Assembly: GCF_003710815.1 (NCBI RefSeq)
Contig: NZ_RHHP01000002.1
Span: 1 to 64,000 of the forward strand
DNA from: Brevibacillus centrosporus
GTDB taxonomy: Bacteria > Bacillota > Bacilli > Brevibacillales > Brevibacillaceae
Length of the DNA stretch: 64,000 nucleotides
Reading direction: 5' to 3'
Shown here: positions 1 to 8,354 of the stretch, in pieces
Numbering within the stretch: the stretch's first letter is position 1
Layout: every line of letters begins with the position of its first letter
Notes under the pieces: model-generated
The model's input: the letters and a program-made list of their open reading frames with translations, nothing else
What the model was told of the DNA's origin: nothing
Database searches by the model: none
Position numbers and translations under genes: made by a program

Positions 1-105
1 CCTCCTGACGGTGGTGGGAAGCCTCCTGGCGGTGGGGGCGGGAAGCCTCCTGGTGGCGGAAAGAATTGTGACATGAAGTTTCACCTCCTACAAGTCTCCC
101 TATAG
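1..105 (+). CDS. C-terminal end of a Gly/Pro-rich repeat protein (partial)
   Basis: Frame 1 is open from the window edge to the TAG at 103-105. It encodes PPDGGGKPPGGGGGKPPGGG and then a non-repetitive tail ending LLQVSL. The DNA shows the same 'ggaagcctcctgg' unit two to three times. Such low-complexity KPPGGG tails occur in surface or spore-coat-like proteins, but only the tail is visible, so no function can be given. The start lies outside the window. Confidence 0.45.
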   Translation, partial: PPDGGGKPPGGGGGKPPGGGKNCDMKFHLLQVSL

Positions 106-217
106 GAAATGCAGCACATATAGTTATGGCATGTGCGTTTGCCTGTGGTCATTTACCTATTTTTCCGCTCCTGTCTGCTATGCCATTGTCACGTATGCTT
201 GCAGGCAGACTGCATGT

Positions 218-250
218 AAAAAGGACAACGCTAGATGCGTTGCCCTTTTT
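218..250. terminator. Bidirectional terminator
   Basis: AAAAAGG-ACAACGC, a TAGAT loop and GCGTTG-CCCTTTTT form a stem with an A-run on one side and a U-run on the other. It lies between the end of the Gly/Pro protein and the end of the NlpC/P60 gene and can serve both. Confidence 0.7.
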
Positions 251-288
251 ACGTTCGATGGTTGTAGATGGCAGAAGACTTATGGTAT

Positions 289-1254
289 TTAGTAAGGGCG
301 TCCACCCATGATAAAGCGGTATTCCCAATGAGTTCCTTTGAAATCCGTGATTTTCACTCCACCGGACTCTTTTGAGAAAGTATGTAGCAGCTTGTCATCC
401 CCCATGTAAATTCCTACGTGAGTGATGCTTTGTTTGGGGACATCAATATTTTTGTAATCAGACTGTTTATAGCCTTTGTAGCTCATGAAGAAGACCAGGT
501 CTCCTTTTTTCAGCTTGCTGATGTCGGTTGTATAGGAACCGTGACTTTTGACATAGTTTGCTTGCGAGCGAGCCCCGCCGTTGCCCATGTCGATGTTTGC
601 TCCATCCTGATACGCCCATTTCGTGAATTCCGAGCAATCCATGGTCTTTTTATTGGAACGTGTTGAGCCGTATTCATAGGGCGTTCCCAAATACTTTTTC
701 CCCGCAGCAATGACCTTGTCCGCGATCGCAGATGACGACTCTCCGTCTCCCGAATTGGTAGTTCCCGTATCCTCTGGGAGTACCCGACGAATCCCTACCA
801 GCTTTTTGGAATAATCACTGAAGGTTTTCAGCACCACAGCGTCTTCCCCTTGGGAGGAATAAATATACTGATCGTCTCCAATGTAGATCCCCATAAAGCT
901 GGGAGCTCCACTTCCATTCGACGAAAAGAACACCAAATCGCCTTCCTTAGCAGACGATACTTTGTCAAGCGCTTTGTACAGCTCCGCGATGGTATCATCC
1001 ACTTGAATGCCGGCCTGCTTAAATATGTACGTAGCCAAGCCAGCCGATCCAAACGAACTAGGCCCTTCTGCACCGTATTTGTAATCTTTTCCTATCAGTG
1101 TCTTTGCGATCTTCACTACTTCTGCTGATTTGGCAGAAGATTGAGAATCCACAGTCTGCGCTGCTGCAGCATGTCCGCCCTCTGCGAACATGAGCAAGGA
1201 TGTACTCAGCATGACGGCGACAGTCGATCTTTGCAACCAATCTCGTTTCGTCAT
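289..1254 (-). CDS. Secreted NlpC/P60 peptidoglycan endopeptidase with tandem domains, the first degenerate
   Basis: This 321-residue protein has a signal peptide (basic TKRDWLQR, then a hydrophobic segment ending near AEGGHAAAA). Two NlpC/P60 domains follow. The second (about residues 185-320) has the catalytic Cys motif MDCSEFTKWAY and the His motif ITHVGIYMG, so it should cleave D-Glu-DAP type peptide bonds in the cell wall. The first (about 45-160) keeps the fold but has FGSAGLATYIF where FDCSGL is expected, so the nucleophile is missing and it probably only binds. The start ATG at 1254 follows a GGAGGAGA ribosome site. It is monocistronic, with a terminator at 218-250. Confidence 0.85.
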   Translation of the reverse strand: MTKRDWLQRSTVAVMLSTSLLMFAEGGHAAAAQTVDSQSSAKSAEVVKIAKTLIGKDYKYGAEGPSSFGSAGLATYIFKQAGIQVDDTIAELYKALDKVSSAKEGDLVFFSSNGSGAPSFMGIYIGDDQYIYSSQGEDAVVLKTFSDYSKKLVGIRRVLPEDTGTTNSGDGESSSAIADKVIAAGKKYLGTPYEYGSTRSNKKTMDCSEFTKWAYQDGANIDMGNGGARSQANYVKSHGSYTTDISKLKKGDLVFFMSYKGYKQSDYKNIDVPKQSITHVGIYMGDDKLLHTFSKESGGVKITDFKGTHWEYRFIMGGRPY

Positions 1255-1475
1255 TCATTCTCCTCCTGGCTGTGTCGATCCCAACGGATTGGGTACGGAA
1301 CCAGTTTACTGGAAAAAGAGGACCCCTAATAGGCATAAAATATTACCAATACAGGATTTGATTACATAGACGGATGTCCAAAGCACTAGGCGGAAAATGG
1401 TTAATTCTGTTTTCATAGACAGATGGAAAAAGCCCTCGTCCACCTATGTGGCAAGCGCTTTTCCCCAGAATCTCT

Positions 1476-2657
1476 TTACTTCGGCTGCTGATATTGTCGG
1501 ACCGTTTCCTTGCACAGAAAAAGGACCGTTTCTCCCATTTTTAGTCGATGGGAGCCTTTCACGAGAAAAGAGGTATCCGGCCCAATTCTTTTCGCCAGCA
1601 AACGGTGAAGTCTCGCCTTGGTCTGGCAATGAATCACCCGATTCGAAGGAAAACCAGAACGAATGGCGGCTCTTGCAATATGGCGTGCACTTTTTCCGAT
1701 CGTATATAAATAATCGACGTCCTTCTCGCTTAAATAACGACCGACGTCCTCATGTCCGACAACCTCGTAATTGCCCATCTCCAGCATGCTCGCCAATACC
1801 GCTACTTTCGTTCCACTTCCTACTTGGCAGAGAACATCAATCGCAGCCTTGGCCGCATCCGGGTTGGAGCTGTAGGTGTCGTCCAGTACTTGTACGTTAT
1901 TCGCAAGTCGGTAGCGTGTCAGACGTTTTCGCTGCGCCTGAAACGAGCGCAAACCATCTCGAACCACTCCGATCGGAAACCCTAGAGCACGGCTTACCGC
2001 AATAGCAAACAAGGCGTTGTAAATATTATGCTCCCCAAGCATGGGCAAGTAAAACGCTTCTCGCTCCCCTCCAAACACACAAGTAAAGTGGATTCCTTTC
2101 TCATCCACAACAATATCTTCTGCTCGATAATCGGCCTCACTCTCTATGCCGACGGTAACAAATGTCCCCGCGAACGCTCCGACATACGGCTTCTGTGTCA
2201 GCTTTCGAGAATACTCACAGTCCATATTGAGAAAGACGGTTCCCGTGGTCTTCATGTGGCGGATCAATTCTGACTTTGCCATAGCGACCCCATTGATCAG
2301 ACCGCCGAAATTCCCGATATGTGCCGTGCCAATATTGGTAATCACGCTCATCGATGGCTGAATCATTTGACAGTGCTTTTTGATATGTCCACTATTTGTC
2401 ATCCCGAATTCGAGAACAGCCGCCTTGTGCTCACTTTTGATCCGTTTGATATGTGCCCGCGTATTGCCTAAAAAGTTTCTGTTGTACATGGATTTATAGA
2501 TGTTCCATCTTCTGCTCAAGATGTCTGCAATCATTTCTTTCGTCGTCGTCTTTCCGGCACTACCGGTCACCGCGATCACAGGCTTTTGGAGAATGAGTGT
2601 TTTCGCAGGTGGTGCTTTCGCTTTGCCCTTGACTTTCCCTTTGCCGGTACCTCTCAA
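1476..2657 (-). CDS. Mur ligase family protein (MurF-like)
   Basis: This 393-residue protein begins with a basic stretch (MRGTGKGKVKGKAKAPP). The Mur-ligase P-loop GSAGKTTTKEM follows, then EFGMTNSGHI, NIGTAHIGN and the C-terminal domain around DDTYSSNPDA. The family joins an amino acid or peptide to a UDP-MurNAc precursor or similar carboxylate using ATP. The protein lacks most of the MurF N-terminal substrate domain, so it is a short paralogue and not the housekeeping murF. The probable start is TTG at 2657 behind a GGGGGAG ribosome site. It is divergent from the capA-like gene. PgsB/CapB of polyglutamate synthesis is also Mur-ligase-like, but a direct link here is only inference. Confidence 0.7.
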   Translation of the reverse strand: MRGTGKGKVKGKAKAPPAKTLILQKPVIAVTGSAGKTTTKEMIADILSRRWNIYKSMYNRNFLGNTRAHIKRIKSEHKAAVLEFGMTNSGHIKKHCQMIQPSMSVITNIGTAHIGNFGGLINGVAMAKSELIRHMKTTGTVFLNMDCEYSRKLTQKPYVGAFAGTFVTVGIESEADYRAEDIVVDEKGIHFTCVFGGEREAFYLPMLGEHNIYNALFAIAVSRALGFPIGVVRDGLRSFQAQRKRLTRYRLANNVQVLDDTYSSNPDAAKAAIDVLCQVGSGTKVAVLASMLEMGNYEVVGHEDVGRYLSEKDVDYLYTIGKSARHIARAAIRSGFPSNRVIHCQTKARLHRLLAKRIGPDTSFLVKGSHRLKMGETVLFLCKETVRQYQQPK

Positions 2658-2813
2658 TGGAACTCCCCCTCACCTCTGTCTTCGCCATCAACGATATTGT
2701 ATGTACAAGGAAGACAGCCTGTTTAGACCTTTATCTATGAAAACGCTCCGCTTTCATCCAAAACAAGCGGCCAGCTTCCCGAATAAAGTAGTGATAGAGG
2801 AGAGGTGATGCCT

Positions 2814-3869
2814 ATGAATCGCAAAGCTACGATCGCCGCAGTAGGCGATATCCTGATGTGGCGAGAACAGATTGAGTCTGCCCAGATAAAGGGGACAGAC
2901 CAGTACTCCTTTGCAGATATGTTCGCACCTGTCTGCCCCATCCTTCAGGGAGCTGATTTCACGATCGGCAATCTGGAGACGACATTCTCCGGCAAAACAC
3001 AGCCTTATCAAATCGGATCTGCCCGGGCAGGATATCCCCGCTTTAACTGTCCAGACGAGCTGGCAAGGGACCTGAAGCAAGTAGGTTTTGATGTTTTAAC
3101 AACGGTCAACAATCATTGCTTGGACGGGGGTCCCGAAGGCTTGCTGCGCACTCTTGACATGTTGGACCAGCGTGGGATCGCTCATACGGGAACGTACCGC
3201 AGCGAAACGGAAGCCTCCACCTATTTAATCCGTGAAGTGAATGGCATTCGGATCGGAATTCTTGCCTATACGTACGGAACGAATCAACAGCATGTTCCAC
3301 CAAACACGCCATGGCTTGTCAATCTGTTGGATCAAAACAAAATCGAACAAGACATTTCCCGACTTCGCCCTCAAGTCGATCTCTTGATCGTCGGCCTGCA
3401 TTTTGGAATTGAATTTCGGTTCATCCCTACCCAAAAGCAGAGGCTGCTCGCTCAAAGCCTGTTGGAACGCGGCGCAGATGTCATTCTCGGGGCACATCCC
3501 CATGTTCTTCAACCTGTGGTGACCCCCACGATCACTACAGCGGATGGCAGGAAAAAGCGAACGCTGGTAGCCTACTCATTGGGGAACTTTACCTCGGAAC
3601 GCATGCTTTCCTTTGACCAATCCCAATGTGGTGCCATCCTGCGCTTTACCGTTGAAAAAAACGAGCAGGATGTTACCTCCATCACCAAAATATCCGTTGT
3701 CCCGACGTATTCGCAGCGATATTTCTCCGGGGGAAGAGTTCATTTTCGTGTCCTGCCGCTGCGAGCCTATTTGAAAAAACCAGATCGTCACGTGACGTTA
3801 AGCGCTCTGCGGCGGCTACAGCAAATGTGGAGACGGGCCATTCAAGTCATTGGCCGAAAATATATCTAA
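2814..3869 (+). CDS. CapA-family (PGA_cap) metallophosphoesterase-like protein
   Basis: This protein of about 351 residues has the CapA/PgsA fold. The visible motifs are VGDILMW, IGNLETTFSG, NNHCLDGG, LHFGIEF, GAHPHVLQP and YSLGNF. These are the conserved Asp/Asn/His positions of the calcineurin-like PGA_cap family, linked to poly-gamma-glutamate capsule synthesis or release. There is no obvious N-terminal anchor, so it may be cytoplasmic. The ribosome site GAGGAGAGG fits ATG 2814 best; GTG 2805 and ATG 2808 are too close to it. The divergent MurF-like gene starts about 155 bp upstream. It is closed by the terminator at 3872-3906. Confidence 0.75.
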   Translation: MNRKATIAAVGDILMWREQIESAQIKGTDQYSFADMFAPVCPILQGADFTIGNLETTFSGKTQPYQIGSARAGYPRFNCPDELARDLKQVGFDVLTTVNNHCLDGGPEGLLRTLDMLDQRGIAHTGTYRSETEASTYLIREVNGIRIGILAYTYGTNQQHVPPNTPWLVNLLDQNKIEQDISRLRPQVDLLIVGLHFGIEFRFIPTQKQRLLAQSLLERGADVILGAHPHVLQPVVTPTITTADGRKKRTLVAYSLGNFTSERMLSFDQSQCGAILRFTVEKNEQDVTSITKISVVPTYSQRYFSGGRVHFRVLPLRAYLKKPDRHVTLSALRRLQQMWRRAIQVIGRKYI

Positions 3870-3871
3870 AC

Positions 3872-3906
3872 GAAAAGGGAGCGTGAACTTGTACGTTCCC
3901 CTTTTC
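3872..3906. terminator. Terminator after the capA-like gene
   Basis: GAAAAGGG-AGCGT pairs across an 8-nt loop with ACGTT-CCCCTTTTC, which ends in a U-rich tail on the plus strand. Confidence 0.7.
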
Positions 3907-3914
3907 TGTTCTTA

Positions 3915-4124
3915 CAACACATAGCAGTGCGGGCAGCCAGCCGAGAACACGGCTACGTCAGCCAATTAATCGACCTTCTGATTCAAAAATACAAAAGTAA
4001 GGTGATTGCGGCCAAAACGGATCAGGAGGCTTTCGGCTTTTACCGGAAGTACGGTTTTCAGATCAAAAGTCTCGGTGAAAAATACCCTGGAGTGGAACGA
4101 TTCCTTTGCGTGTATTACGTGTGA
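3915..4124 (+). pseudogene. GNAT acetyltransferase remnant (C-terminal half)
   Basis: The frame reads QHIAVRAASREHG, then IAAKTDQEAFGFYRKYGF, and ends with VYYV before TGA. It matches the acetyl-CoA-binding and C-terminal part of GNAT enzymes (HIAVR.EYRG.G, then A..FYRKYGF). The N-terminal half and any start codon or ribosome site are missing, because the frame begins directly after the terminator of the preceding gene. I read it as a decayed gene; about 68 codons survive. Confidence 0.6.
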
Positions 4125-4138
4125 GCCCAATCGAATCA

Positions 4139-4618
4139 TCAGGAAATAGCAACACCCGCAAAGGAAGCCTTCGTTGCCTTTGCCAAATCGGCAACAGTCA
4201 GCTCGATTTGCACGCCAATTTTTCCGCCACTGACTATGATGACCTCTAGGGCCTGTGCGCTCTCGTCTATCACTGTCGGGTAAGCTTTTTTCATACCGAC
4301 TGGAGAGCAGCCACCACGAATGTATCCGGACACCGCGGTTATGTCTTTGACCGGTATCATTTCGATCTTCTTCTCTCCTACGGCTTTTGCCGCTTTTTTC
4401 AGATCGAGCTCATCCTCGACAGGAATCACGAAGACGTAGTAAGCCTTGCTCGCCCCCTGCGAAATCAGTGTCTTGTAAACGATGCCCTTTTCCCGCCCAA
4501 TCTTTTGCGCGACGGACACGCCATCAATCTTTCCGTCATCTGCTGTATACGTGAGCATTTCGTACTCGATTTTTTCTTTGTCGAGTAGACGCATCGCGTT
4601 CGTTTTCCCTTGCTTCAT
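4139..4618 (-). CDS. ybaK: YbaK/EbsC-family aminoacyl-tRNA deacylase (Cys-tRNA(Pro) type)
   Basis: This 159-residue protein belongs to the YbaK family, which hydrolyses mischarged Cys-tRNA(Pro) in trans. Visible features are KTLISQG with VFVIPVEDELDLKKAAKAVG (the conserved Lys and substrate pocket), then GYIRGGCSPVGMKK and the C-terminal IGVQIELTVADLA. ATG 4618 is chosen because GAGGGAGAAGCG precedes it. A longer in-frame extension upstream has no ribosome site. The SDR gene ends about 65 bp upstream on the same strand. Confidence 0.85.
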   Translation of the reverse strand: MKQGKTNAMRLLDKEKIEYEMLTYTADDGKIDGVSVAQKIGREKGIVYKTLISQGASKAYYVFVIPVEDELDLKKAAKAVGEKKIEMIPVKDITAVSGYIRGGCSPVGMKKAYPTVIDESAQALEVIIVSGGKIGVQIELTVADLAKATKASFAGVAIS

Positions 4619-4683
4619 CGCTTCTCCCTCATTCCATGCGTTTTCTTGCTCCCTTTTATTATAAAGAGAAAACGATGCTGCAG

Positions 4684-5505
4684 TCACAGGTTTGCATAGC
4701 ATAGAAGAGCAATAAACAAGGCTGAACGGATCGACTCAGTCCAGCCTTTGGCACAATCAATGGCAGATATACGTCTACTGAAGCATGCGATCAACCCGAG
4801 AAAGCCAAAGTGCGACTGAGCCTCTTCCTGCGAAATGCTAACGACCGGTACATTCAATTGCTTGCAAATGATGCCGGCGATGTCGCGAAATGGCACTCCT
4901 TCGTCGTCTACTCCGTCCAGCCGTGAACCTGCCGGGGCAAATTCAAGTGCCAAACGGAAAAGGGAAGCCGCATCGAGACGATGTACAGCGGTACAGCGGT
5001 TGGAGCCCTCTCCAATGAAGGCGGAGAAACCCTTTTCGCGCGCAATGTGGATCAGTCTCGGTACAAACCCCTTGTCTCCCTCGCCATGCACAGACGGAGC
5101 CAGCGACACGATGGATGTCCGCACTCCCTGCTCAGCGAGAGCCATCGCCGCGTTCTCCGATCCCTCTCCATTTGCGTGAGCCGTAATAACGAAAGGCTTT
5201 TCCGAGCCCTTTAGTACCGCTCCCATCGCTTCAACAGCGCGAAGATCAGTGGCGAGCGAACCTTCGAAATCAGAGAAATCATGACGAAACGCCAAGTGAA
5301 TAACTCCCTCTGCAGAAGCGGCTCCACTTTGAAGACTGGCCAGATCTTCAAGGGTGCCGATATGCGCCTCCGCTCCAGCTGCCTTCAAGATTGCCGCACC
5401 TTCGTCTGAACGAGTGAGGCCAACTACCTGGTGACCGTATTGCATAAGCTCGCGGACGACGGCAGAACCAATGTATCCTGTTGCTCCTGTTACGAAAACT
5501 ACCAT
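4684..5505 (-). CDS. NAD(P)-dependent epimerase/dehydratase (SDR family)
   Basis: The 273-residue frame opens with the extended-SDR cofactor motif VTGATGYIGSAVV and continues with GVIHLAFRHDFSDF and APSVHGEGDKGFV. It resembles NAD(P)-binding epimerase-like SDRs of about 285 residues; the substrate is unknown. The last 45 residues (from about GLIACFSRRIS) have lost the usual family sequence, although KGWTESIRS looks like a worn version of the normal LGW.P end. The tail may therefore be frameshifted or decayed. A MerR-type fragment lies upstream; SDR/MerR pairs are common, so this pair may be decaying together. Confidence 0.7.
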   Translation of the reverse strand: MVVFVTGATGYIGSAVVRELMQYGHQVVGLTRSDEGAAILKAAGAEAHIGTLEDLASLQSGAASAEGVIHLAFRHDFSDFEGSLATDLRAVEAMGAVLKGSEKPFVITAHANGEGSENAAMALAEQGVRTSIVSLAPSVHGEGDKGFVPRLIHIAREKGFSAFIGEGSNRCTAVHRLDAASLFRLALEFAPAGSRLDGVDDEGVPFRDIAGIICKQLNVPVVSISQEEAQSHFGFLGLIACFSRRISAIDCAKGWTESIRSALFIALLCYANL

Positions 5506-5611
5506 TCGCTATTACGAAAAGGAAGGTTTTATTGGATAGTCGCCATGTCCAGAGAGAGAAAAATAATTACCGCAAGAAATTGAGCGCACCAACACTTCGA
5601 TTAAAACTTTG

Positions 5612-5647
5612 AAACCGCCCGTCCCATACCAGGATGAGCGGTTTTTC
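5612..5647. terminator. Possible terminator
   Basis: AACCGC and GCGGTT with an inner TCC/GGA pairing are followed by TTTTTCT on the plus strand. It is in the gap upstream of the SDR gene, just before the MerR fragment. Confidence 0.4.
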
Positions 5648-5650
5648 TAA

Positions 5651-5722
5651 CAACTACAAACAGGTCTGAGCATCCATACATTGCGGTATTATGGGCAAAT
5701 CGGATTAATCAAAGGGGTATAA
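5651..5722 (+). pseudogene. MerR-family regulator fragment (HTH only)
   Basis: A 24-codon frame reads QLQTGLSIHTLRYYGQIGLI, then KGV and stop. This is the signature of the MerR N-terminal winged helix (GLS..TLRYYE.IGLI). There is no start codon upstream and the frame stops right after the helix, so only a scrap of a regulator remains. Apart from this and two hairpins, nothing else is visible in the 330-bp gap 5506-5834. Confidence 0.5.
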
Positions 5723-5754
5723 AGAAGATGGAAAAGTCGGAAAGCTAGTCAACA

Positions 5755-5790
5755 CAAAAAAGGATGCGATCGCTTCAGCAATCACATCCT
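5755..5790 (-). terminator. Terminator of the carD-like gene
   Basis: Read on the minus strand, AGGATGTGAT-loop-ATCGCATCCT is followed by a T-run. It is placed 45 bp after the stop of the CarD gene. Confidence 0.75.
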
Positions 5791-5834
5791 CATCTTCGTA
5801 TGAAATAAGATTGAGTACTTTGGGAAGGTATCCG

Positions 5835-6335
5835 TTATGGAGCGACTTTTACAGCTTCCTCTGAAACCATTCGCTTTAACAGCTCGGTCGCTTCGTCACT
5901 CTTCAAGTCACGAACGAGGGCAATTTCACTGACCCAGTTCATCATGGCATTGTCGAGCATCATTTTGTCACTCGTGCCGAGAACCTTGTTTCTGCTGATC
6001 TTAAGCAAATCCCGAATCACTTCGGCACATTCAAAAATGTCGCCGCTTTTCAGCTTTTCGGTATTCAGCTTATAGCGCTGTCCAGCATTCACACTCAGGT
6101 TTGGTTCTCCCTCATGGAAGACACTAAATGCTTTCTCCAGCGTCTGTCCGTCTACGATACTACGAATTCCCAGGGCGGACATTCTTTCAACAGGAACCAT
6201 GATGTCGAGTTCCTTCAACAACATGTGCAAGACGAAATAGAGGTGCTTTTCACCGAGAAATTCTTTTTCCTCTAATGCCTCGATGATTCCAGCACCATGC
6301 ATTGGATAAAAAATCTTGTCTCCAACTTGAAACAT
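5835..6335 (-). CDS. CarD-family transcriptional regulator
   Basis: This 166-residue protein has the CarD/CdnL N-terminal Tudor-like domain (FQVGDKIFYPMHGAGIIE, then KHLYFVLHML and VPVERMSALGIR). An alpha-helical C-terminal domain follows, with WVSEIALVRDLKSDE replacing the usual DNA-contact region. CarD proteins bind the RNA polymerase beta subunit and tune open-complex formation, especially at rRNA promoters. The start ATG 6335 is set by a near-perfect AAAGGAGGTG site. The gene stands alone with its own terminator. Confidence 0.85.
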   Translation of the reverse strand: MFQVGDKIFYPMHGAGIIEALEEKEFLGEKHLYFVLHMLLKELDIMVPVERMSALGIRSIVDGQTLEKAFSVFHEGEPNLSVNAGQRYKLNTEKLKSGDIFECAEVIRDLLKISRNKVLGTSDKMMLDNAMMNWVSEIALVRDLKSDEATELLKRMVSEEAVKVAP

Positions 6336-6558
6336 ACGTCCACCTCCTTTAATTCCAACCCCTTTATTATAGCACACTTCGAGAGTAAATTTTTCATATT
6401 AACACGAAATTAAATTTTGGGCAATATTTTTCTTTGCAAAATTTTACTGTAAGTGTATTCTTTCCCCTGCTTGGAAAAACACTTGTAGAGAAGGATTCCC
6501 AGCCGCTTTTGCAGAATAACATGGACGTATTTTTTACAGGATGGTGGAGGTGGCTGAC

Positions 6559-7236
6559 ATGAATGCACGTGAAGGAATCAAAGCGATCAAATTGGCGATG
6601 AACGTGGAGGGCGGACAGTTTGTCGTCCATACTGCGTTATTGTGGGACGAGCACGAGGTCATTCTGGTTGATACGGGAATTCCAGGACAGCTAGACGTGA
6701 TTCAAGATGTTTTCGAACAGGAAGCAATCCCTTTTCAAAATCTTAAAAAAGTCATCATCACCCATCAGGACCGAGACCATATCGGCAGCCTGCCTGAAAT
6801 CGTCGATGCCTTCGAAGGCTCCATTCAGGTATGTGCCCATGAAATCGCCGTTCCCTTTATCGCGGGAGAAATCCCTTTGATTAAAAGTGGGGTTTTAGCT
6901 CCCCCTGTCAAAGTCGATCAGGTGCTTCAGGATGGTGACGTTTTGCCTTATTGCGGCGGTATTCAGGTCATTCATACGCCTGGCCATACTCCCGATCACA
7001 TTTCGCTCTATCATATTCCCAGCAAGACACTGATCTCAGGAGATGCGCTGACGGCAGAAGACGGTGTGCTCATGTCCTTCAACCCTGCTTTTACGCAAGA
7101 CAAAGCTCTGGCGCTGCAATCGATCGCCAAGCTAATCGATTTTGAGATTGAGTCCGTTATCGTCTACCACGGCGGCGTCTGTACCGGCAATATTCGAGAG
7201 CGACTGCAACAGATCGTTGAAAACACTACAGTCTAA
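6559..7236 (+). CDS. MBL-fold metallo-hydrolase
   Basis: This protein of about 225 residues belongs to the metallo-beta-lactamase superfamily. The visible motifs are THQDRDHIGS, HTPGHTPDHISLY, SGDAL and a C-terminal YHGG. The first motif is the HQDxDH variant of HxHxDH, which is common in one branch of the family. The substrate cannot be told; lactonases, thioesterases and glyoxalase-II-like enzymes share these motifs. ATG 6559 follows GGAGGTGG. ATG 6541 is also in frame but overlaps that site. A strong bidirectional terminator follows. Confidence 0.75.
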   Translation: MNAREGIKAIKLAMNVEGGQFVVHTALLWDEHEVILVDTGIPGQLDVIQDVFEQEAIPFQNLKKVIITHQDRDHIGSLPEIVDAFEGSIQVCAHEIAVPFIAGEIPLIKSGVLAPPVKVDQVLQDGDVLPYCGGIQVIHTPGHTPDHISLYHIPSKTLISGDALTAEDGVLMSFNPAFTQDKALALQSIAKLIDFEIESVIVYHGGVCTGNIRERLQQIVENTTV

Positions 7237-7241
7237 CATGC

Positions 7242-7286
7242 AAAAAACCAATCGAGACACTCAAGCGGTGTTCCGATTGGTTTTTT
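7242..7286. terminator. Bidirectional terminator
   Basis: AACCAATCG, an inner GACAC/GTGTT stem and CGATTGGTT are flanked by A- and T-runs. It lies between the convergent MBL and YdcZ genes. Confidence 0.8.
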
Positions 7287-7295
7287 CACCTTGAC

Positions 7296-7745
7296 TCATG
7301 CCCTATGCGACTGCCCGCTCCATTTGAAAACAAGCATTCCCCCAATAATCATGAGGACTCCGAACAAATGGTGAACGGTAAAGGGAATTTTGTCCAGCCC
7401 CATCCACCCCATCGAGTCCCACCACAGAGCAAATCCGAGCTGTGCAGTCAGAACGATGGAGATCGCAAATGTCGGCCTGAGTCGTTTCATCGCCTGGACC
7501 AGACTGGTAACGACCCCCACTCCAATCAAGCCGCTGAACCAAAACCATGGCTGCATCTGTCCTACCTCGAGCAGATGACTCCCCTGGGTAAGCAGTCCCA
7601 TCAAAAGAGACGCTAAAAATCCCATTCCTAAAACGAAAGTAGTCGTCGCCCACGAGCCTACACGTTCATTCACTTTGCTGTTGAAAATGTTTTGCAGGCT
7701 GATAAGTGAGCCCGCAAGCAGTGCCAACGCCATCCCTACTAGCAT
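7296..7745 (-). CDS. DMT-type small transporter (YdcZ/DUF606), copy 1
   Basis: This 149-residue membrane protein has five predicted hydrophobic segments. It starts MLVGMALALLAGSLISLQN and contains the NSKVNERVGSW loop typical of DUF606 (YdcZ) half-size members of the drug/metabolite superfamily. They are thought to work as paired five-helix subunits. A second, different copy lies at 8355-8780 with a Crp/Fnr gene between, all on one strand with short gaps (10 and 23 bp). The two copies therefore likely form a heterodimer in one operon. The substrate is unknown. Confidence 0.8.
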   Translation of the reverse strand: MLVGMALALLAGSLISLQNIFNSKVNERVGSWATTTFVLGMGFLASLLMGLLTQGSHLLEVGQMQPWFWFSGLIGVGVVTSLVQAMKRLRPTFAISIVLTAQLGFALWWDSMGWMGLDKIPFTVHHLFGVLMIIGGMLVFKWSGQSHRA

Positions 7746-7755
7746 GACTTTCCCT

Positions 7756-8331
7756 CTATTCGTAAATATTTTGTCCGGCTATCTCCCGCAAGCCCTCAGG
7801 ATCCTTCACAAGCAGGAAGCCCTTTTTCCGCTCAACGAGTCCACTTGCACAAAACTGCTGCAGCACTCGATTGAAATGCCGATAGCTCGTTCCCAAAAGG
7901 CTTGCCGCATCCATCAAATCAGCCGTGCTCAGCTTTTTCTCCAGCCTCTTGTCCGCCTCGTCAAAGGAAACGGAAAGCAGGTAGCTAGCCATTCTCACTT
8001 CCACCGGATACAGCAAATTAAAGCTCAAGGAATGCGATTTTGCATAAAACTTCATCGTGATGTGCTCCAACAAAAACTGCAGGAGAGCAGGATCGAACGT
8101 TTTAAACGAGAGAATCAATGTTTTTCCCTCTACAGAGGTGGTGTAGACTTTTACCTTCCCCCTGACCAATACATACAGCATAGCTGCGGATTCTCCTTGG
8201 GAGCAGATCAACTCCCCCACTTCAAAGTCATACAAGGATATATGCGGCTTGATCTGCTCATTCCAGACTGTATCTATGTTGTGTGCCCGCAAATACTGCT
8301 CGACCAGTTCATGATCCTGCCATTCTCTCAA
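7756..8331 (-). CDS. Crp/Fnr-type regulator with an internally shortened sensor domain
   Basis: The 191-residue frame reads REWQDHELVEQYL, then DFEVGELICSQGESAAMLYV and a VRGKVKVYTT hairpin, as in YeiL-like cNMP-binding regulators. The C-terminal winged helix is complete (LMDAASLLGTSYRHFNRVLQQF). After KTLILSFKTF it jumps straight to DPALLQFLLEH, skipping roughly 50 residues normally present at the end of the cNMP barrel and start of the dimer helix. The frame stays open, so it is an in-frame deletion. The start is probably TTG 8331 behind GGGGGCG. It sits between two ydcZ genes and probably controls them. Confidence 0.65.
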   Translation of the reverse strand: MREWQDHELVEQYLRAHNIDTVWNEQIKPHISLYDFEVGELICSQGESAAMLYVLVRGKVKVYTTSVEGKTLILSFKTFDPALLQFLLEHITMKFYAKSHSLSFNLLYPVEVRMASYLLSVSFDEADKRLEKKLSTADLMDAASLLGTSYRHFNRVLQQFCASGLVERKKGFLLVKDPEGLREIAGQNIYE

Positions 8332-8354
8332 TGGCGACGCCCCCTTTTTCCTAC

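Noticed and set aside
1397..2005. 202-codon plus-strand frame over the MurF-like gene
   Set aside because: It lies opposite a gene with a clear P-loop and Mur motifs, and it has no ribosome site or domain.
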